From the NCBI GenBank assembly GCA_040756905.1, contig JBFLYD010000046.1, forward strand, positions 1-57,641: a stretch of 57,641 bases of DNA, in the 5' to 3' direction. Below are positions 25,510 to 35,715 of the stretch, piece after piece; position 1 is the stretch's first letter; each line of letters starts with the position of its first letter. The DNA comes from Acidobacteriota bacterium (lineage in GTDB: Bacteria > Acidobacteriota > Aminicenantia > JBFLYD01). A program made the translations under genes and the position numbers. A model generated the notes under the pieces. The model did not search any database and had not been told where the DNA came from. It was given only the letters and a program-made list of their open reading frames with translations.

Positions 25510-26909
25510 AAATTCTCAGTCCTTTCAAAAAGCCTTATCTGAAGGAACTTATCTTCTGGCAACTCAACAGGATAATTTAAATCAAAACAGGCTGTGCAGA
25601 AATTTTCTCTGTCTCCTACAGCTTCAAGCATTCCGTTAAGGCTCAGATAACCGAGTGTTCCAACACCTAAAAATTTTGCAATTTCTTCAATTGAGTGAGA
25701 GGAAGCGATTAACTCGTCTTTCATTGGGGTGTCAATCCCATAAAAACAGGGACCGATAATTGGAGGAGAAGATACCCGGTAGTGAATTTCTTTTGCTCCA
25801 GCATTCCTCACCATTTTTACTATTCTTCTGCTTGTAGTTCCCCTCACTATTGAATCATCGATCAACACAACCTTTTTTCCCTGGATTAGCTCTCTTACAG
25901 GGTTTAACTTAATTCTTACACCAAAAGTTCTTTTTGACTGAAATGGCTGAATGAATGTTCTTCCTACATAGTGATTTCTTATCAATGCAAATTCCAGGGG
26001 GATTTTTGACTCTTCTGAGTATCCAAGAGCTGCCCAGAGCCCTGAATCCGGTATCGGAACAACAATATCAGCATCTGCAGGCTGCTCGATTGCAAGCATT
26101 CTTCCAAGTCTTTTTCTTACCTCGTTAACATTTTTTTTGAATACAAGAGAATCAGGTCTTGAAAAATAGATGTATTCGAATATGCAGAATCTTGGCATCT
26201 CATCCCTGAAGGGACGGATTGAATTAATTCGATTTTTTTCTATGATAATCATTTCACCTGGTTCGATATCGCGGATGTATTTTGCTCCGATAAGGTCAAA
26301 CGCACAGGTTTCAGAAGCAGTGACATAAGAGTTCCTTAATTTTCCAAGGGAAAGGGGACGGAATCCTCTTGGGTCTCTTACTGCAATAAGTTTATCAAGA
26401 GTAAGAAAAAGAAGGGAGTACGCTCCTTTCAGTTCCATAAGAGCATCTATTATTGAAATCTCGATTTTTTCCTCTTTTGATTTCGCTATTAAATGAAGGA
26501 TTATTTCTGTATCAGATGTGGACTGAAAAATAGATCCTTCTTTCTCAAGCTTTCCTCGAAGCTGAACTGCATTGACAAGATTTCCATTATGGGCAACCGC
26601 AATCGGGCCTCGATGACTGTCGATTAAAAAAGGTTGAGTATTCCTTAGAGTAGATTCTCCATGGGTAGAATATCTTGTATGTCCAATTGCAATTTTTCCC
26701 TTTAATTTCTTTAATGCTTCTGTATCGAATATTTCGAATACATATCCAAGGCCTCTTTCAGCGATGAGTCTTTTTTCATTTGAAGCAACTATTCCGGCGC
26801 TCTCCTGTCCCCTGTGCTGTAATCCATAAAGTCCATAATAGGTTAATTCAGCAGCCTTTTCAGAATTGTAAATTCCAAAAATACCGCATTCTTCCTTTAA
26901 TTTTTTCAT
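25506..26909 (-). CDS. purF: Amidophosphoribosyltransferase (Fe-S type)
   Basis: This 467-residue enzyme carries out the first committed step of purine synthesis, PRPP plus glutamine to phosphoribosylamine. The N-terminus MKKLKEE is followed by CGIFGIY, so Cys8 is exposed by propeptide removal as the glutaminase nucleophile. The PRPP loop is VVLIDDSIVRGTTS. Cys residues in PRFCIFEY, IIGPCFYG and FCTACFD match the four ligands of the [4Fe-4S] cluster in B. subtilis PurF, so this is the cluster-bearing, propeptide-processed class. It sits five bases after purL. Confidence 0.95.
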   Translation of the reverse strand: MKKLKEECGIFGIYNSEKAAELTYYGLYGLQHRGQESAGIVASNEKRLIAERGLGYVFEIFDTEALKKLKGKIAIGHTRYSTHGESTLRNTQPFLIDSHRGPIAVAHNGNLVNAVQLRGKLEKEGSIFQSTSDTEIILHLIAKSKEEKIEISIIDALMELKGAYSLLFLTLDKLIAVRDPRGFRPLSLGKLRNSYVTASETCAFDLIGAKYIRDIEPGEMIIIEKNRINSIRPFRDEMPRFCIFEYIYFSRPDSLVFKKNVNEVRKRLGRMLAIEQPADADIVVPIPDSGLWAALGYSEESKIPLEFALIRNHYVGRTFIQPFQSKRTFGVRIKLNPVRELIQGKKVVLIDDSIVRGTTSRRIVKMVRNAGAKEIHYRVSSPPIIGPCFYGIDTPMKDELIASSHSIEEIAKFLGVGTLGYLSLNGMLEAVGDRENFCTACFDLNYPVELPEDKFLQIRLFERTENL

Positions 26910-26913
26910 TTTT

Positions 26914-29118
26914 TTAAAAATGCCTCATTTTTTCCGTTATTGAATTCATCCATAGATATTTTGCCTCATCAAGTTTAATGTTTAAAACCTCATTTCCATT
27001 AACCCTGAATTTAAGTGAATCCCCTCCAACCCTTCCAATTATTCTATAGGGTATTTTCTTCTCGTTTGCCATGGATTCAAATTTATTGAGTTTTGTTTCG
27101 TTCAGAGAAACTACAACTCTTGATTGGCTTTCACCAAATAAAATTGCTTCATTTCTTATTCCATTTTTAACATCATAGTTTACTTCAAAACCTGAATTTC
27201 CGTAAAACGACGATTCAGAAAGGCATACCACCAACCCTCCTTCAGAGACATCATGGGCAGAGTTAATAATCTTTTTATTTATTAAATTTAAGAGAAATTT
27301 CTGGATTTTCTTTTCAGCCACAAGGTTCAAAGAAGGAGTCTCTCCTTTGTTTCCAATTTTCATTACCCTTAAAAATTCTGAGCCACCAAGCTCATAATTT
27401 TCTGGGCCGATCAGGATTATAAGATCTCCTTTATTTTTAAAAGAGGGTGTCATAATGTTTTTAACATTTTGAATCAATCCAAGGATTCCCAATACAGGCG
27501 TTGGATATACAGGAAACCCGATTGTTTCATTGTAAAATGAAACATTTCCTCCTGTGATTGGAATCGATAAAAATCTGCATGCTTCTGCAATTCCCTCAAC
27601 AGCCTGTTTAAATTGCCCCATTATTTCCTCTTTTTCAGGATTTCCAAAATTGAGACAATTTGTAGCTCCAACAGGCTTAGCTCCAACGCACGATAAATTT
27701 CTTGAACCTTCTGCTACTGCTATCATCGCTCCCTTTTTTGGGTCAATTGCACAGTAGAAAGGATTTCCATCAAGGGTTAATGCAAGGGCTTTGTTTGTGA
27801 CTCTGATTCTCAAAACAGATGCATCTCTACCTGGTAGAAGGGCAGTATTTGTTTGAACCATGTGGTCATATTGAGTGAATATCCATCCTTTATGGGCTAT
27901 ATTTGGCGAAGAGATTATCTTTTTATATATATCGTTTAAATCATTTAATTCAGGAAGTTCTTTTATATTAAGTTCTTCAGAAGTTTTTACTATTTTAAAA
28001 GGCCTTCTGTATCTTGGAGCCTTTTCTGTTAGAGCATTTACAGGAAGGTCTGCGAGGAGTTCTTCGTTTAAGAAGATTCTAACTCTACCTGTATCAGTTA
28101 CTTCTCCTATTTTGATAGCATCGATATCCCATTTTTTAAATATTTCAATTATCTTATCGGTTTTTTCTTTTTTTCCGATGAGAAGCATTCTTTCCTGGGA
28201 TTCAGAGAGCATTATTTCGTAAGGTGTCATTCCTTCTTCCCTTAAAGGAACATGCTCAAGATGAATATCAATTCCTGATTTTGCCCTTCCTGCCATCTCT
28301 GTCGATGAGGAAGTAATTCCTGCTGCTCCCATATCCTGTATTCCTACAATTAGCTCCTTTTCCATTACTTCAAGACATGCCTCAAGGAGGACTTTTTCTT
28401 TAAAAGGATCTCCAACCTGGACATTGGGTCTTTTTTCCTCTGAATCCTTTCCGAATTCCTCAGAAGCCATCGTTGCTCCATGGATTCCATCTCTTCCGGT
28501 TGTGGCTCCTACATAGATTACAGGGTTTCCTGGTCCAGTGGCCCTTGCGTAAAATATTTTATCTTTTCTTGCTATTCCAAGGCAGAGAACATTTACAAGA
28601 GGGTTCTGGGAGAAATTATCATCAAAATATGTTTCTCCTCCAACTGTCGGAACTCCAACTGAATTTCCATATCCTGCAATTCCTGATACAACTCCTTCGA
28701 ATATCAGGCGGTTTTTAGGGTTATCAAGAGACCCGAATCTTAATGAATCCAAGAGAGCGATTGGTCTTGCTCCCATCGTAAATATATCTCTGAGGATTCC
28801 TCCCACACCTGTAGCAGCTCCCTGGTATGGTTCGATGAAAGATGGATGATTGTGGGATTCGATTTTAAAAACAGCCACGAGATTATCTCCTATATCGATA
28901 ATTCCTGCATTTTCACCAGGTCCCTGGACAACTCTTTTTCCTTTTGTTGGAAGTTTTTTTAGATGAACCTTTGAGCTTTTATAAGAACAATGTTCTGACC
29001 ACATGACAGAGAACATTCCTAATTCAAGTAAATTTGGCTCTCTTCCAATCAGTCTTTTTATCATCTTGAACTCTTTTTCTGTTAGATTGTGGTCTTCTAA
29101 GGTCTTTTTATCGATCAT
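26914..29118 (-). CDS. purL: FGAM synthetase large subunit
   Basis: This 734-residue protein is the short PurL that needs PurS and PurQ, both encoded just upstream. It amidates FGAR to FGAM with ATP and ammonia delivered by PurQ. Typical parts are [12 protein letters not shown] (substrate site), [20 protein letters not shown] and GGNVSFYNE. It overlaps purQ by 11 bases. Confidence 0.95.
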   Translation of the reverse strand: MIDKKTLEDHNLTEKEFKMIKRLIGREPNLLELGMFSVMWSEHCSYKSSKVHLKKLPTKGKRVVQGPGENAGIIDIGDNLVAVFKIESHNHPSFIEPYQGAATGVGGILRDIFTMGARPIALLDSLRFGSLDNPKNRLIFEGVVSGIAGYGNSVGVPTVGGETYFDDNFSQNPLVNVLCLGIARKDKIFYARATGPGNPVIYVGATTGRDGIHGATMASEEFGKDSEEKRPNVQVGDPFKEKVLLEACLEVMEKELIVGIQDMGAAGITSSSTEMAGRAKSGIDIHLEHVPLREEGMTPYEIMLSESQERMLLIGKKEKTDKIIEIFKKWDIDAIKIGEVTDTGRVRIFLNEELLADLPVNALTEKAPRYRRPFKIVKTSEELNIKELPELNDLNDIYKKIISSPNIAHKGWIFTQYDHMVQTNTALLPGRDASVLRIRVTNKALALTLDGNPFYCAIDPKKGAMIAVAEGSRNLSCVGAKPVGATNCLNFGNPEKEEIMGQFKQAVEGIAEACRFLSIPITGGNVSFYNETIGFPVYPTPVLGILGLIQNVKNIMTPSFKNKGDLIILIGPENYELGGSEFLRVMKIGNKGETPSLNLVAEKKIQKFLLNLINKKIINSAHDVSEGGLVVCLSESSFYGNSGFEVNYDVKNGIRNEAILFGESQSRVVVSLNETKLNKFESMANEKKIPYRIIGRVGGDSLKFRVNGNEVLNIKLDEAKYLWMNSITEKMRHF

Positions 29119-29803
29119 TTTTCATCCAGTTAGTCAGTGAAAGGAATAACTTTCTTCCGTCCTCACTTCCAAGGAGTTTATCGCTTGCTCTTTCAGGATG
29201 GGGCATCATTCCCATGACATTTCCTCTTTTATTTATTATGCCTGCAATATTTTCTAAAGAGCCATTTGGGTTCGAGCTGCCGTTTATCTCTCCGTTTTCA
29301 TCACAATACCTGAAGACAATCTGATTATTTTGTTTGAGTTGTTCCAGGCCTTCCTTATCTATAAAGTAATTTCCATCCATGTGGGCGATTGGAATTTCTA
29401 AAATCTCCCCATCTTTCATCAGGTTGGTGAAAGGAGTATTTCTGTTTTCAACTTTTATATGAACAAATTTGCAGATAAACTTTAAATCTCGATTTCTCAG
29501 CATCGCTCCCGGCAGAAGTTCGGATTCTAAAAGTGTTTGGAAACCATTGCAGATTCCAAGTACAAATCCTCCTTTCTCTGAAAATTCTTTTACCTTTTCC
29601 ATGATTGGAGAAAATTTTGCGATTGCTCCGGATCTGAGATAATCACCGTAGGAGAATCCTCCTGGAAGGATTACTGAATCAACTCCATTCAAACTTTTAT
29701 CCTTATGCCATAGAAATTTTACATCCTGATTCAAATCCTTAAGAGCATAGTATGTGTCCCAATCGCAATTGGAACCAGGGAAGACTACTATTCCAAATTT
29801 CAT
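29108..29803 (-). CDS. purQ: FGAM synthetase glutaminase subunit
   Basis: This 231-residue class I glutamine amidotransferase supplies ammonia to PurL. The nucleophile Cys lies in [10 protein letters not shown], the catalytic His and Glu lie in MPHPERAS, and the oxyanion segment is [15 protein letters not shown]. It overlaps both purS (4 bases) and purL. Confidence 0.95.
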   Translation of the reverse strand: MKFGIVVFPGSNCDWDTYYALKDLNQDVKFLWHKDKSLNGVDSVILPGGFSYGDYLRSGAIAKFSPIMEKVKEFSEKGGFVLGICNGFQTLLESELLPGAMLRNRDLKFICKFVHIKVENRNTPFTNLMKDGEILEIPIAHMDGNYFIDKEGLEQLKQNNQIVFRYCDENGEINGSSNPNGSLENIAGIINKRGNVMGMMPHPERASDKLLGSEDGRKLFLSLTNWMKNDR

Positions 29804-30042
29804 TCTATTTTCTTTACTTCATAGGATTCAACCACAGGGTTTGATAGAACTTTTCTTCCTATCTCGTCTGCAAGTTCAAAAGCTCTTTCTTTATTGTTTT
29901 CATCCATTACAATGTCAAAAAACTTTCCCTGCCTTACATCCTTTATTGAATTATATCCAAGACTGAGAAGAGCCCTTCTTATCGTTTCCCCTTGTGGCTC
30001 TAAAATTCCCTTCTTGAAAGATACAAGAACTCGAAGCTTCAT
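29800..30042 (-). CDS. purS: FGAM synthetase subunit PurS
   Basis: This 80-residue protein bridges PurL and PurQ. I place the start at the ATG at 30042, which has AAGGAG seven bases upstream and gives the usual N-terminus [18 protein letters not shown]. An upstream in-frame ATG at 30087 would overlap purB and add 15 residues with no ribosome binding site. The segment [13 protein letters not shown] is typical. Confidence 0.92.
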   Translation of the reverse strand: MKLRVLVSFKKGILEPQGETIRRALLSLGYNSIKDVRQGKFFDIVMDENNKERAFELADEIGRKVLSNPVVESYEVKKIE

Positions 30043-30052
30043 CTTTTTCTCC

Positions 30053-31348
30053 TTAATCTGATAAGACTCTATTAAATATATAGTCAATGTTCCTGAAAAA
30101 ATAATTCATATCAAACGCATCTTCCAGTTCTTTTTCACCGATTAAATCCATTATTTCTTCATCAGTTTTTATAAGCTCTTTTAGTGAGATTTTTTCATTC
30201 CATGCTTTCATCGATTTTTCCTGAACAATTTTATAAGCTTTCTCCCTTGATAAACCTTTTTCTCCGAGCAATAAAAGGAGTCTTTGGGAAAAGATAACAC
30301 CCTTTGTAATTTGGATGTTTTCCTTCATCCTTTCCGGATAAACGATTAAATTAGAAATTACATCGTTTATTTCTTCCAGGATAAAATCAGAAAGAAGAAA
30401 AACATCAGGAAACATAATTCTTTCTGAAGAAGAATGGGATATGTCCCTTTCATGCCAGAGAAGGTTATTTTCAAGAGAAGTGTTTACATGCGACCTTATC
30501 AAACGGGAAATGCCTGATATTCTCTCTGACCTCACAGGATTTCTTTTATGGGGCATAGAGGATGAGCCTTTCTGGCTCTCTAAAAAAAATTCCTCTGCTT
30601 CAAGAACCTCTGTTCTCTGAAGATGTCTTATTTCAGTGCTTATTTTTTCTATAGTGCTTGAAAGGATCGAAAGTGCTGCTATAACTTCTGAATGCCTATC
30701 CCTTTGAATTACCTGACTGGACACTTTTTCGGGAATCAGGCCGAGTTTTTTACAAACGATTTCTTCAACTTCAGGGTCAAGATGGGAGTAAGTCCCAACA
30801 GACCCTGAAATTCTTCCAATTCTTATGTTCTCCTTTGCTCTTTTTAACCTTTCGATGTCTCTTTTGAGTTCAGCATACCAGATAAGAAACTTGAAACCGA
30901 GTGTAACTGGCTCAGCATGGACTCCATGGGTTCTTCCTATGATAGGTGTATATTTATACTTGAGAGCTTTTTCTTTTAGGGTTTCTGAAAACTTTTCAGC
31001 CTTTTTTATGATTAAATCTAACGAGTCATTTATTAAAAGGGAAAGAGCTGTGTCAACAACATCATAGGAAGTAAGTCCCATATGAAAGAATCTGGAATCT
31101 TCACCGATAAATTCAGACACTGAGGTTGTGAAGGCGACTAAATCATGTTTTGTTTCCTTTTCAATCTCACTTATTCTTTCAATTGAAAAATTTGCCTTTT
31201 CTTTTATTCTTTTCAGGGCATCCTCTGGAATTTTTCCAAGATAAGTCCATGCCTCACAGACTGCAATTTCTACATCTAACCACTTTCTGAACCTGGTCTC
31301 ATCGCTCCAGATTTTTTTCATTTCAGGAAGGGAATATCTTTCAATCAT
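30053..31348 (-). CDS. purB: Adenylosuccinate lyase
   Basis: This 431-residue fumarase-superfamily enzyme cleaves SAICAR and adenylosuccinate, releasing fumarate. The signature GSSSMPHKRNPVRSE is the flexible catalytic loop with the active Ser, TSYDVVDTA is the first conserved block, and GRTHGVHAEPVTLGFK holds the catalytic His. It follows the M16 peptidase gene by one base and precedes purS. Confidence 0.95.
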   Translation of the reverse strand: MIERYSLPEMKKIWSDETRFRKWLDVEIAVCEAWTYLGKIPEDALKRIKEKANFSIERISEIEKETKHDLVAFTTSVSEFIGEDSRFFHMGLTSYDVVDTALSLLINDSLDLIIKKAEKFSETLKEKALKYKYTPIIGRTHGVHAEPVTLGFKFLIWYAELKRDIERLKRAKENIRIGRISGSVGTYSHLDPEVEEIVCKKLGLIPEKVSSQVIQRDRHSEVIAALSILSSTIEKISTEIRHLQRTEVLEAEEFFLESQKGSSSMPHKRNPVRSERISGISRLIRSHVNTSLENNLLWHERDISHSSSERIMFPDVFLLSDFILEEINDVISNLIVYPERMKENIQITKGVIFSQRLLLLLGEKGLSREKAYKIVQEKSMKAWNEKISLKELIKTDEEIMDLIGEKELEDAFDMNYFFRNIDYIFNRVLSD

Positions 31349-31349
31349 T

Positions 31350-32609
31350 TTAAAAATTAAATTTATATTTTAATTCATATGAATTTATATTTCCAAGAAG
31401 AAATGTTCCAGAATTTTTGGAATTAATTATTTCTTTTGAAACCCTCTTTAAATCATCAAGATTTACTGAATCGATTGATTTTAGAATTTCTTCCAATGAT
31501 ATTTGTTTTTTAAAATATATTTCATTTCTGGCAATCTGCGCCATTCTGCTTACAGCACTTTCAAGGTTTAAAACAACAGAGCCCTTAAGATGATCCTTTG
31601 ACCTTGCAAGTTCTTCCTCTTTTATCTTTCCCTCTTTAATTTTAACTAATTCCTCATCGATGATTTTAACAACCTCAGGGATGTTTCTTTTGTCAGTGGC
31701 TCCATATATTCCAAAGAAACCTGTGTCGATGAAAGTGGATACAAAAGAAAATATGTTATAAACAAGGCCCTTTTTCTCTCTGATTTTCTGAAAAAGCCTG
31801 GAACTCATTCCACCGCCAAGAATATCATTTAGTATAAATAGGGAGTATCTCTCAGGATGAGGCTGGGGAAGGGCTCTCATCCCGATTATAAAATGCACCT
31901 GTTGAAGCTGTTTTTTATTTTTGCAATAAATTCCTGGAAAATCTAAAGGAGGGCTTGGATTCTGAATTCTGGGGTTAGCATTTTTAAGGGAAGAGAAATT
32001 TTTCTCAATCTTTTCGAATATTTCGTTGTGCTCTAAATTTCCAGAAGCTGAAAATACGATATTTGATGGTGTGAAAGAATAAAAATAGCATTCAATTAAA
32101 TCTTTTCTTTTTATGGATGATACTGTTTCTTTTGAGCCAAGTATTGATCTTCCCAGAGGGTGGTCTTTCCAGTAAGAATCAAGAAATAAATCAAGGATAA
32201 GCTCATCAGGAGAATCTTCTACGGACTTTATCTCTTCAAGGATTACCTGTCTTTCTCTTTCAAGTTCATTCAAGGGAAAAGTTGGGTTAAGTATAAGTTC
32301 TGATAAAACATCAAATGCCTTACTAAAATTTTCATCATGCACATGGAAGTTTACTGATAAAAATTCTTTTGATGTGAATGCATCTAAGTTTCCACCGATA
32401 GAGTCTGTAATTTTTGCTATGTCAATTGCTTTATATTTTTTTGAGCCTTTAAAAAGCATGTGCTCTATGAAATGATACACTCCATTATGATCTTTTTCTT
32501 CATTTCTTGACCCGCTCTTTATCCAGACGCCGAGACTGATAGACCTTAAATGGGGAATTTTTTCAGATACTATTTTGATACCATTGGAGAGGCTTCCTTC
32601 TTTTATCAT
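31350..32609 (-). CDS. M16-family zinc peptidase heading the purine operon
   Basis: This 419-residue protein is a single-chain M16B (mitochondrial processing peptidase-like) enzyme. HFIEH at 46-50 is the inverted zinc motif HXXEH, and a further Glu in LEEIKSVEDSPDE completes the site. The C-terminal half has the paired non-catalytic fold with GGGMSSRLFQKIREKKGLVY, the R/Y motif found in active complexes. No signal peptide is visible, so it is probably cytoplasmic. It is the first gene of the purB-purN operon, only one base before purB. The start lacks a ribosome binding site; the transcript leader would be about 19 bases. Confidence 0.88.
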   Translation of the reverse strand: MIKEGSLSNGIKIVSEKIPHLRSISLGVWIKSGSRNEEKDHNGVYHFIEHMLFKGSKKYKAIDIAKITDSIGGNLDAFTSKEFLSVNFHVHDENFSKAFDVLSELILNPTFPLNELERERQVILEEIKSVEDSPDELILDLFLDSYWKDHPLGRSILGSKETVSSIKRKDLIECYFYSFTPSNIVFSASGNLEHNEIFEKIEKNFSSLKNANPRIQNPSPPLDFPGIYCKNKKQLQQVHFIIGMRALPQPHPERYSLFILNDILGGGMSSRLFQKIREKKGLVYNIFSFVSTFIDTGFFGIYGATDKRNIPEVVKIIDEELVKIKEGKIKEEELARSKDHLKGSVVLNLESAVSRMAQIARNEIYFKKQISLEEILKSIDSVNLDDLKRVSKEIINSKNSGTFLLGNINSYELKYKFNF

Positions 32610-32634
32610 CTGAGGAAAGATATCTTTAAGTTAA

Positions 32635-32663
32635 ATAATAGCATACACATTTATAGCCGTCAA
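32635..32663 (-). promoter_or_regulatory. Promoter of the M16-purine operon
   Basis: On the minus strand TTGACG (32663-32658), 17 bases, then TATTAT (32640-32635). Transcription would start near 32628, just before the M16 peptidase ATG. No purine riboswitch or PurR-box-like repeat is visible in the short leader. Confidence 0.5.
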
Positions 32664-32693
32664 TTATTTATTGGAAGGCTCTAAAAATTTTTG

Positions 32694-32722
32694 TTGATTA
32701 TAAGAATTTTTTTTATTATAAT
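32694..32722 (+). promoter_or_regulatory. Promoter of the sigma-54 activator gene
   Basis: TTGATT (32694-32699), exactly 17 bases, then TATAAT (32717-32722). Ribosome binding site AAGGAAG lies before the ATG at 32753. It is divergent from the purine operon promoter about 30 bases away. Confidence 0.6.
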
Positions 32723-32752
32723 CTCCAGAAATTTGATAGGTAAGGAAGTGCT

Positions 32753-34186
32753 ATGATTTACGAGGAAAAAAGTTGGTCTGAAATTGTTGAAAAATTAATT
32801 TCTATGATTCTATCAAAGAAAGACTTTGATGAAACTTTAGAATATTTATTAGAAGAAGTAATAAAATTCTCAGGTGCAAAATGGGGAGCAATAACTGAAG
32901 AAAAAGAGGATAAAATTTCGATAAGATCTTCTGCTGGAATGAGATTACCAGAAGACAAGCTAAAAGCTCTTGTCAGCCTGAGGGAAAATGCAAATTTAGA
33001 GATAAAGGAGAATCCTGGATATAACTTCAGAGATTATTATATAGTTTCTTATTCAATATCCTCAAATGGAATGAGAGATTTTGATTGGGGAATTTATTTT
33101 GCCTTTAAATTTGTGAGAAAAGAGTTATTCGATAACACAGATAAAATAAAAGAAATTTTTATTCCAGTAATTGAAATAGTATTGAAGAAAGAAAGTGAAT
33201 GGGCGAGCCATCTTTCTTCAAGAGATAGAGTTGCAAATGCAATTAAAAGAAAAACATTTGAGAAATTAAAAACAAAATTTAAAGGGAAAAGCAAAATTTC
33301 AGATGAAATTATTGAATTTATTTATAGAATTTCAAGATTTGAAGAACCTGTTCTTCTTTATGGAGAGACAGGCGTCGGAAAAAGTTTGGTTGCAAGATTA
33401 ATCCATGAGGAAAGTCCTCGAAAAAATGGTCCTTTCATTGAGCTAAATTGCGCAAATGTGAAGGATGAATTTTTCGAAAGCGAGCTTTTCGGCTCAGAAA
33501 AAGGTGCTTTTACTGGAGCCCATGAAAGAAAAATTGGGTTTTTGGAAGAAGCAGATGGAGGCACTCTTTTCCTGGATGAGATTGGTGAGATGTCAAAAAA
33601 TTCCCAGGCGAAATTTCTAAAGGCAATTGAAGAAAAGGGAAACTATAAGTTTTTCAGACTCGGAGGAAGAAAGGAGATAAGGGTTGATGTAAGGATTATT
33701 TCAGCAACTAACAAAGACATAAAAAATGAAGTAAAGGAAGGGAAATTCAGAAAAGATCTTTATTACAGGCTCAGCAATTTTGAATTGTTCATCCCTCCTC
33801 TGAGACTGAGAAAAGAGGATATTCTTTTGCTGATCGATGAGTATCTTAATAGGAAAAAAGCAATGGTGAAGAGAGAAGTCTATCTCACAAAGGGAGCAGA
33901 AAAGATCCTTTTAAACTATATGTTTCCAGGAAATATAAGGGAGCTATACAACATCCTTGATAGAGCTATGTTTTATTCAAGTTCTGACTGTATCGATGAA
34001 AATATAATAAATCGATGTCTTAAAGATTCTATCGAAAGAGAAATTATTTTTAAGAAAAGGAATTTATCCGATGTAATAGATTTACTAAAGAAGTGCAATG
34101 GAAACAAATCAAAAGCATCCAAACTTCTTGGCATAAGCAGACAGCATCTATACCGTCTTCTTAAAAACAATAATGTAAAAATTTGA
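32753..34186 (+). CDS. Sigma-54-dependent transcriptional activator
   Basis: This 477-residue regulator has a GAF-like sensor region at about residues 1-150 (LLEEVIKFSGAKWGAITEE), an AAA+ core and a Fis-type HTH. Walker A is GETGVGKS at 204-211, the sigma-54 contact loop is GAFTGA at 251-256, and Walker B is GTLFLDEIGE at 270-279. The C-terminal helix-turn-helix covers LLKKCNGNKSKASKLLGISR. There is no receiver domain with a phosphoryl Asp, so it senses a ligand or partner rather than a histidine kinase. No sensor kinase gene or clear -24/-12 promoter is next to it, so its targets are probably elsewhere. The left direct repeat begins 40 bases downstream. Confidence 0.9.
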   Translation: MIYEEKSWSEIVEKLISMILSKKDFDETLEYLLEEVIKFSGAKWGAITEEKEDKISIRSSAGMRLPEDKLKALVSLRENANLEIKENPGYNFRDYYIVSYSISSNGMRDFDWGIYFAFKFVRKELFDNTDKIKEIFIPVIEIVLKKESEWASHLSSRDRVANAIKRKTFEKLKTKFKGKSKISDEIIEFIYRISRFEEPVLLYGETGVGKSLVARLIHEESPRKNGPFIELNCANVKDEFFESELFGSEKGAFTGAHERKIGFLEEADGGTLFLDEIGEMSKNSQAKFLKAIEEKGNYKFFRLGGRKEIRVDVRIISATNKDIKNEVKEGKFRKDLYYRLSNFELFIPPLRLRKEDILLLIDEYLNRKKAMVKREVYLTKGAEKILLNYMFPGNIRELYNILDRAMFYSSSDCIDENIINRCLKDSIEREIIFKKRNLSDVIDLLKKCNGNKSKASKLLGISRQHLYRLLKNNNVKI

Positions 34187-34225
34187 CAATAAAAAGCATG
34201 AGCTATTGGAATGGGCACGATTCAA

Positions 34226-34489
34226 TTGATTTCATGATTTCATCGTCCTTGATGCACGGAGAATACCATCGTCTGATTCCTGATTATGAGGATTATAGGG
34301 AACGGATAAAAGGAGAGCATCTCACCTAAAAATAGAAGCAATTAGCTTTATTGTAGTTGTCTATCGAACTTAGTGTATTGATTTCCTCATCAGATTTGGA
34401 TACAGAAGAGCTATTGAAAGTAAAGGATAAGATAAACTATATTTGACATTGGTTTAATTATTTAAGAAAATAAAAAGAGATTTTAATGA
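34226..34489. repeat. Left copy of a 264-bp direct repeat
   Basis: It matches 40640-40902 with about five substitutions and one deleted base (about 98% identical). It carries the last 33 codons and stop of a methylglyoxal synthase reading frame (to 34329) and then non-coding sequence up to the ATGA shared by both copies. After 34489 this copy runs straight into the middle of a DUF932 gene. Confidence 0.92.
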
Positions 34490-35391
34490 AAAAGTCTTGG
34501 CCGAGAATCAGATGAAGTTTCAAATTAATGGAAATGGAAAAAGTGCTTTTTCTATCACAAAGCCCTGCCATGGTCAGATAGCCGAAAAGCTCGACATCCC
34601 CCTTAAATACTATCACAAGATGGAAGAGGAAACCCCGGAACTCCTGGCTCAGAATGTGAACACCTGGCTTGAAAGAAGCGAAAAAGAGTATTTTGTCCGA
34701 GGAATGGGAGACTCAGTTCCGAGCGTTTCTCAGCGATCGGTACCGGGTAATCGACCATCTGGACATTCTTTTTTGCGCTTTGAACGAGCTTCAGGCTCAT
34801 AAAGCTGAAATTGAAGACTGCTTCCTTTCCGAGACCGAGATGAATATCAAGGTCAAAAGCCAGAAGCTCAGAGATTTCGTCAGGCACAAAGATGACTTGA
34901 TGATCGGCGGGATATTCCTCACTAATTCGGAAACAGGACATAAAGCCCTAAGAGTTGAGCCAAGGGTCTTTAGAGTAAAATGCTCAAATGGGATGATAAT
35001 GGAGGAATTTGTCACAGGAGAAATCCATCTTGGAGATGAGGTTTTAGATGAAATGATTTACCTTTCCGGCAGAAGATCAATTAAGGAACTATTCAATAGG
35101 TTTGGAGAAATAACTCAGATTTTAAGGGAAGCGACAGAAATAAAAGTCAAGAACCCTCAGAAGGTGATAAACAACGTTGTGGAACAATACAAACTTAGCG
35201 AGGCCCAAAAAGAGAATATTCTTATAGCATTTGGTACAGAGCCTGAATATGATAAGTACGGAATCGCAAACGCCCTGGCCCTGGCTGCCCAGAAGGAAGA
35301 AACTTGGGAGAAAAGCGTGGAACTTGAAAGGAGAGGCCGAAAGCTTGTGACCCTTCCCCTTGAAGAGTTCAAGGCGATGGATGAAGCATAA
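34490..35391 (+). pseudogene. DUF932 (phage/plasmid-like) gene, 5'-truncated and frameshifted
   Basis: Two overlapping frames together encode most of a DUF932 protein. The first (from about 34490, internal TTG at 34497) reads FSITKPCHGQIAEKLDIPLK then NTWLERSEKEYFVRG. A one-base shift near 34700-34725 moves the match to the second frame, with RAFLSDRYRVIDHLD and on to GRKLVTLPLEEFKAMDEA before the stop at 35391. The expected first 40 or so residues are missing, and the loss coincides exactly with the repeat edge at 34489. DUF932 proteins occur mostly on phages and plasmids and their function is unknown. The G+C looks higher than in the neighbours. A sequencing error could explain the shift but not the truncation. 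Confidence 0.8.
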
Positions 35392-35519
35392 ATAATTCAT
35401 TACTTTGCAAGCTTGCGTTTTGAATAGATGGCAGAGAGGAAAAAGGAGATGCAAAAGCATCTTCTTTTATTCAATGAGAATTATTTTCGCCATTTATCGT
35501 CTATAAAATGAAACGATAA

Positions 35520-35563
35520 TTCGCGAAAGCGTCCTGCTTTATTTCGCGAGGTCAGAGCTTTCC
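35520..35563 (+). other. Structured motif, copy 1
   Basis: TCGCGAAA (35521-35528) pairs perfectly with TTTCGCGA (35542-35549), with CTGCTTTA in the loop. GAAAGC (35525-35530) can instead pair with GCTTTC (35557-35562). The same pattern recurs at 40033-40078. The 324-base gap here also holds a weaker stem (TTATCGT/ACGATAA) upstream, and a TATAAT at 35673-35678 before the next gene. Confidence 0.45.
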
Positions 35564-35715
35564 CGCCAGGCCTCCACCCGCCTCAATTATTTATATAATT
35601 TATACCTTCGGTTCTTTATAATCCTTTCTAGGCACTCATTATTGCGATGTGCCCCTGTCTTGACAATAATGTTATAATTTAAAAGAAGAGAAAAACAACG
35701 TAATAGGAGGAAAAG

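Noticed and set aside
34190-34329. A 43-codon frame from ATG 34198
   Set aside because: Most of it is the duplicated methylglyoxal synthase tail joined to unrelated upstream bases, so it is a by-product of the repeat.
35661-35678. TTGACA close to TATAAT before the PASTA gene as a promoter
   Set aside because: The boxes are only seven bases apart, so they cannot be a -35/-10 pair; only the TATAAT may be used.
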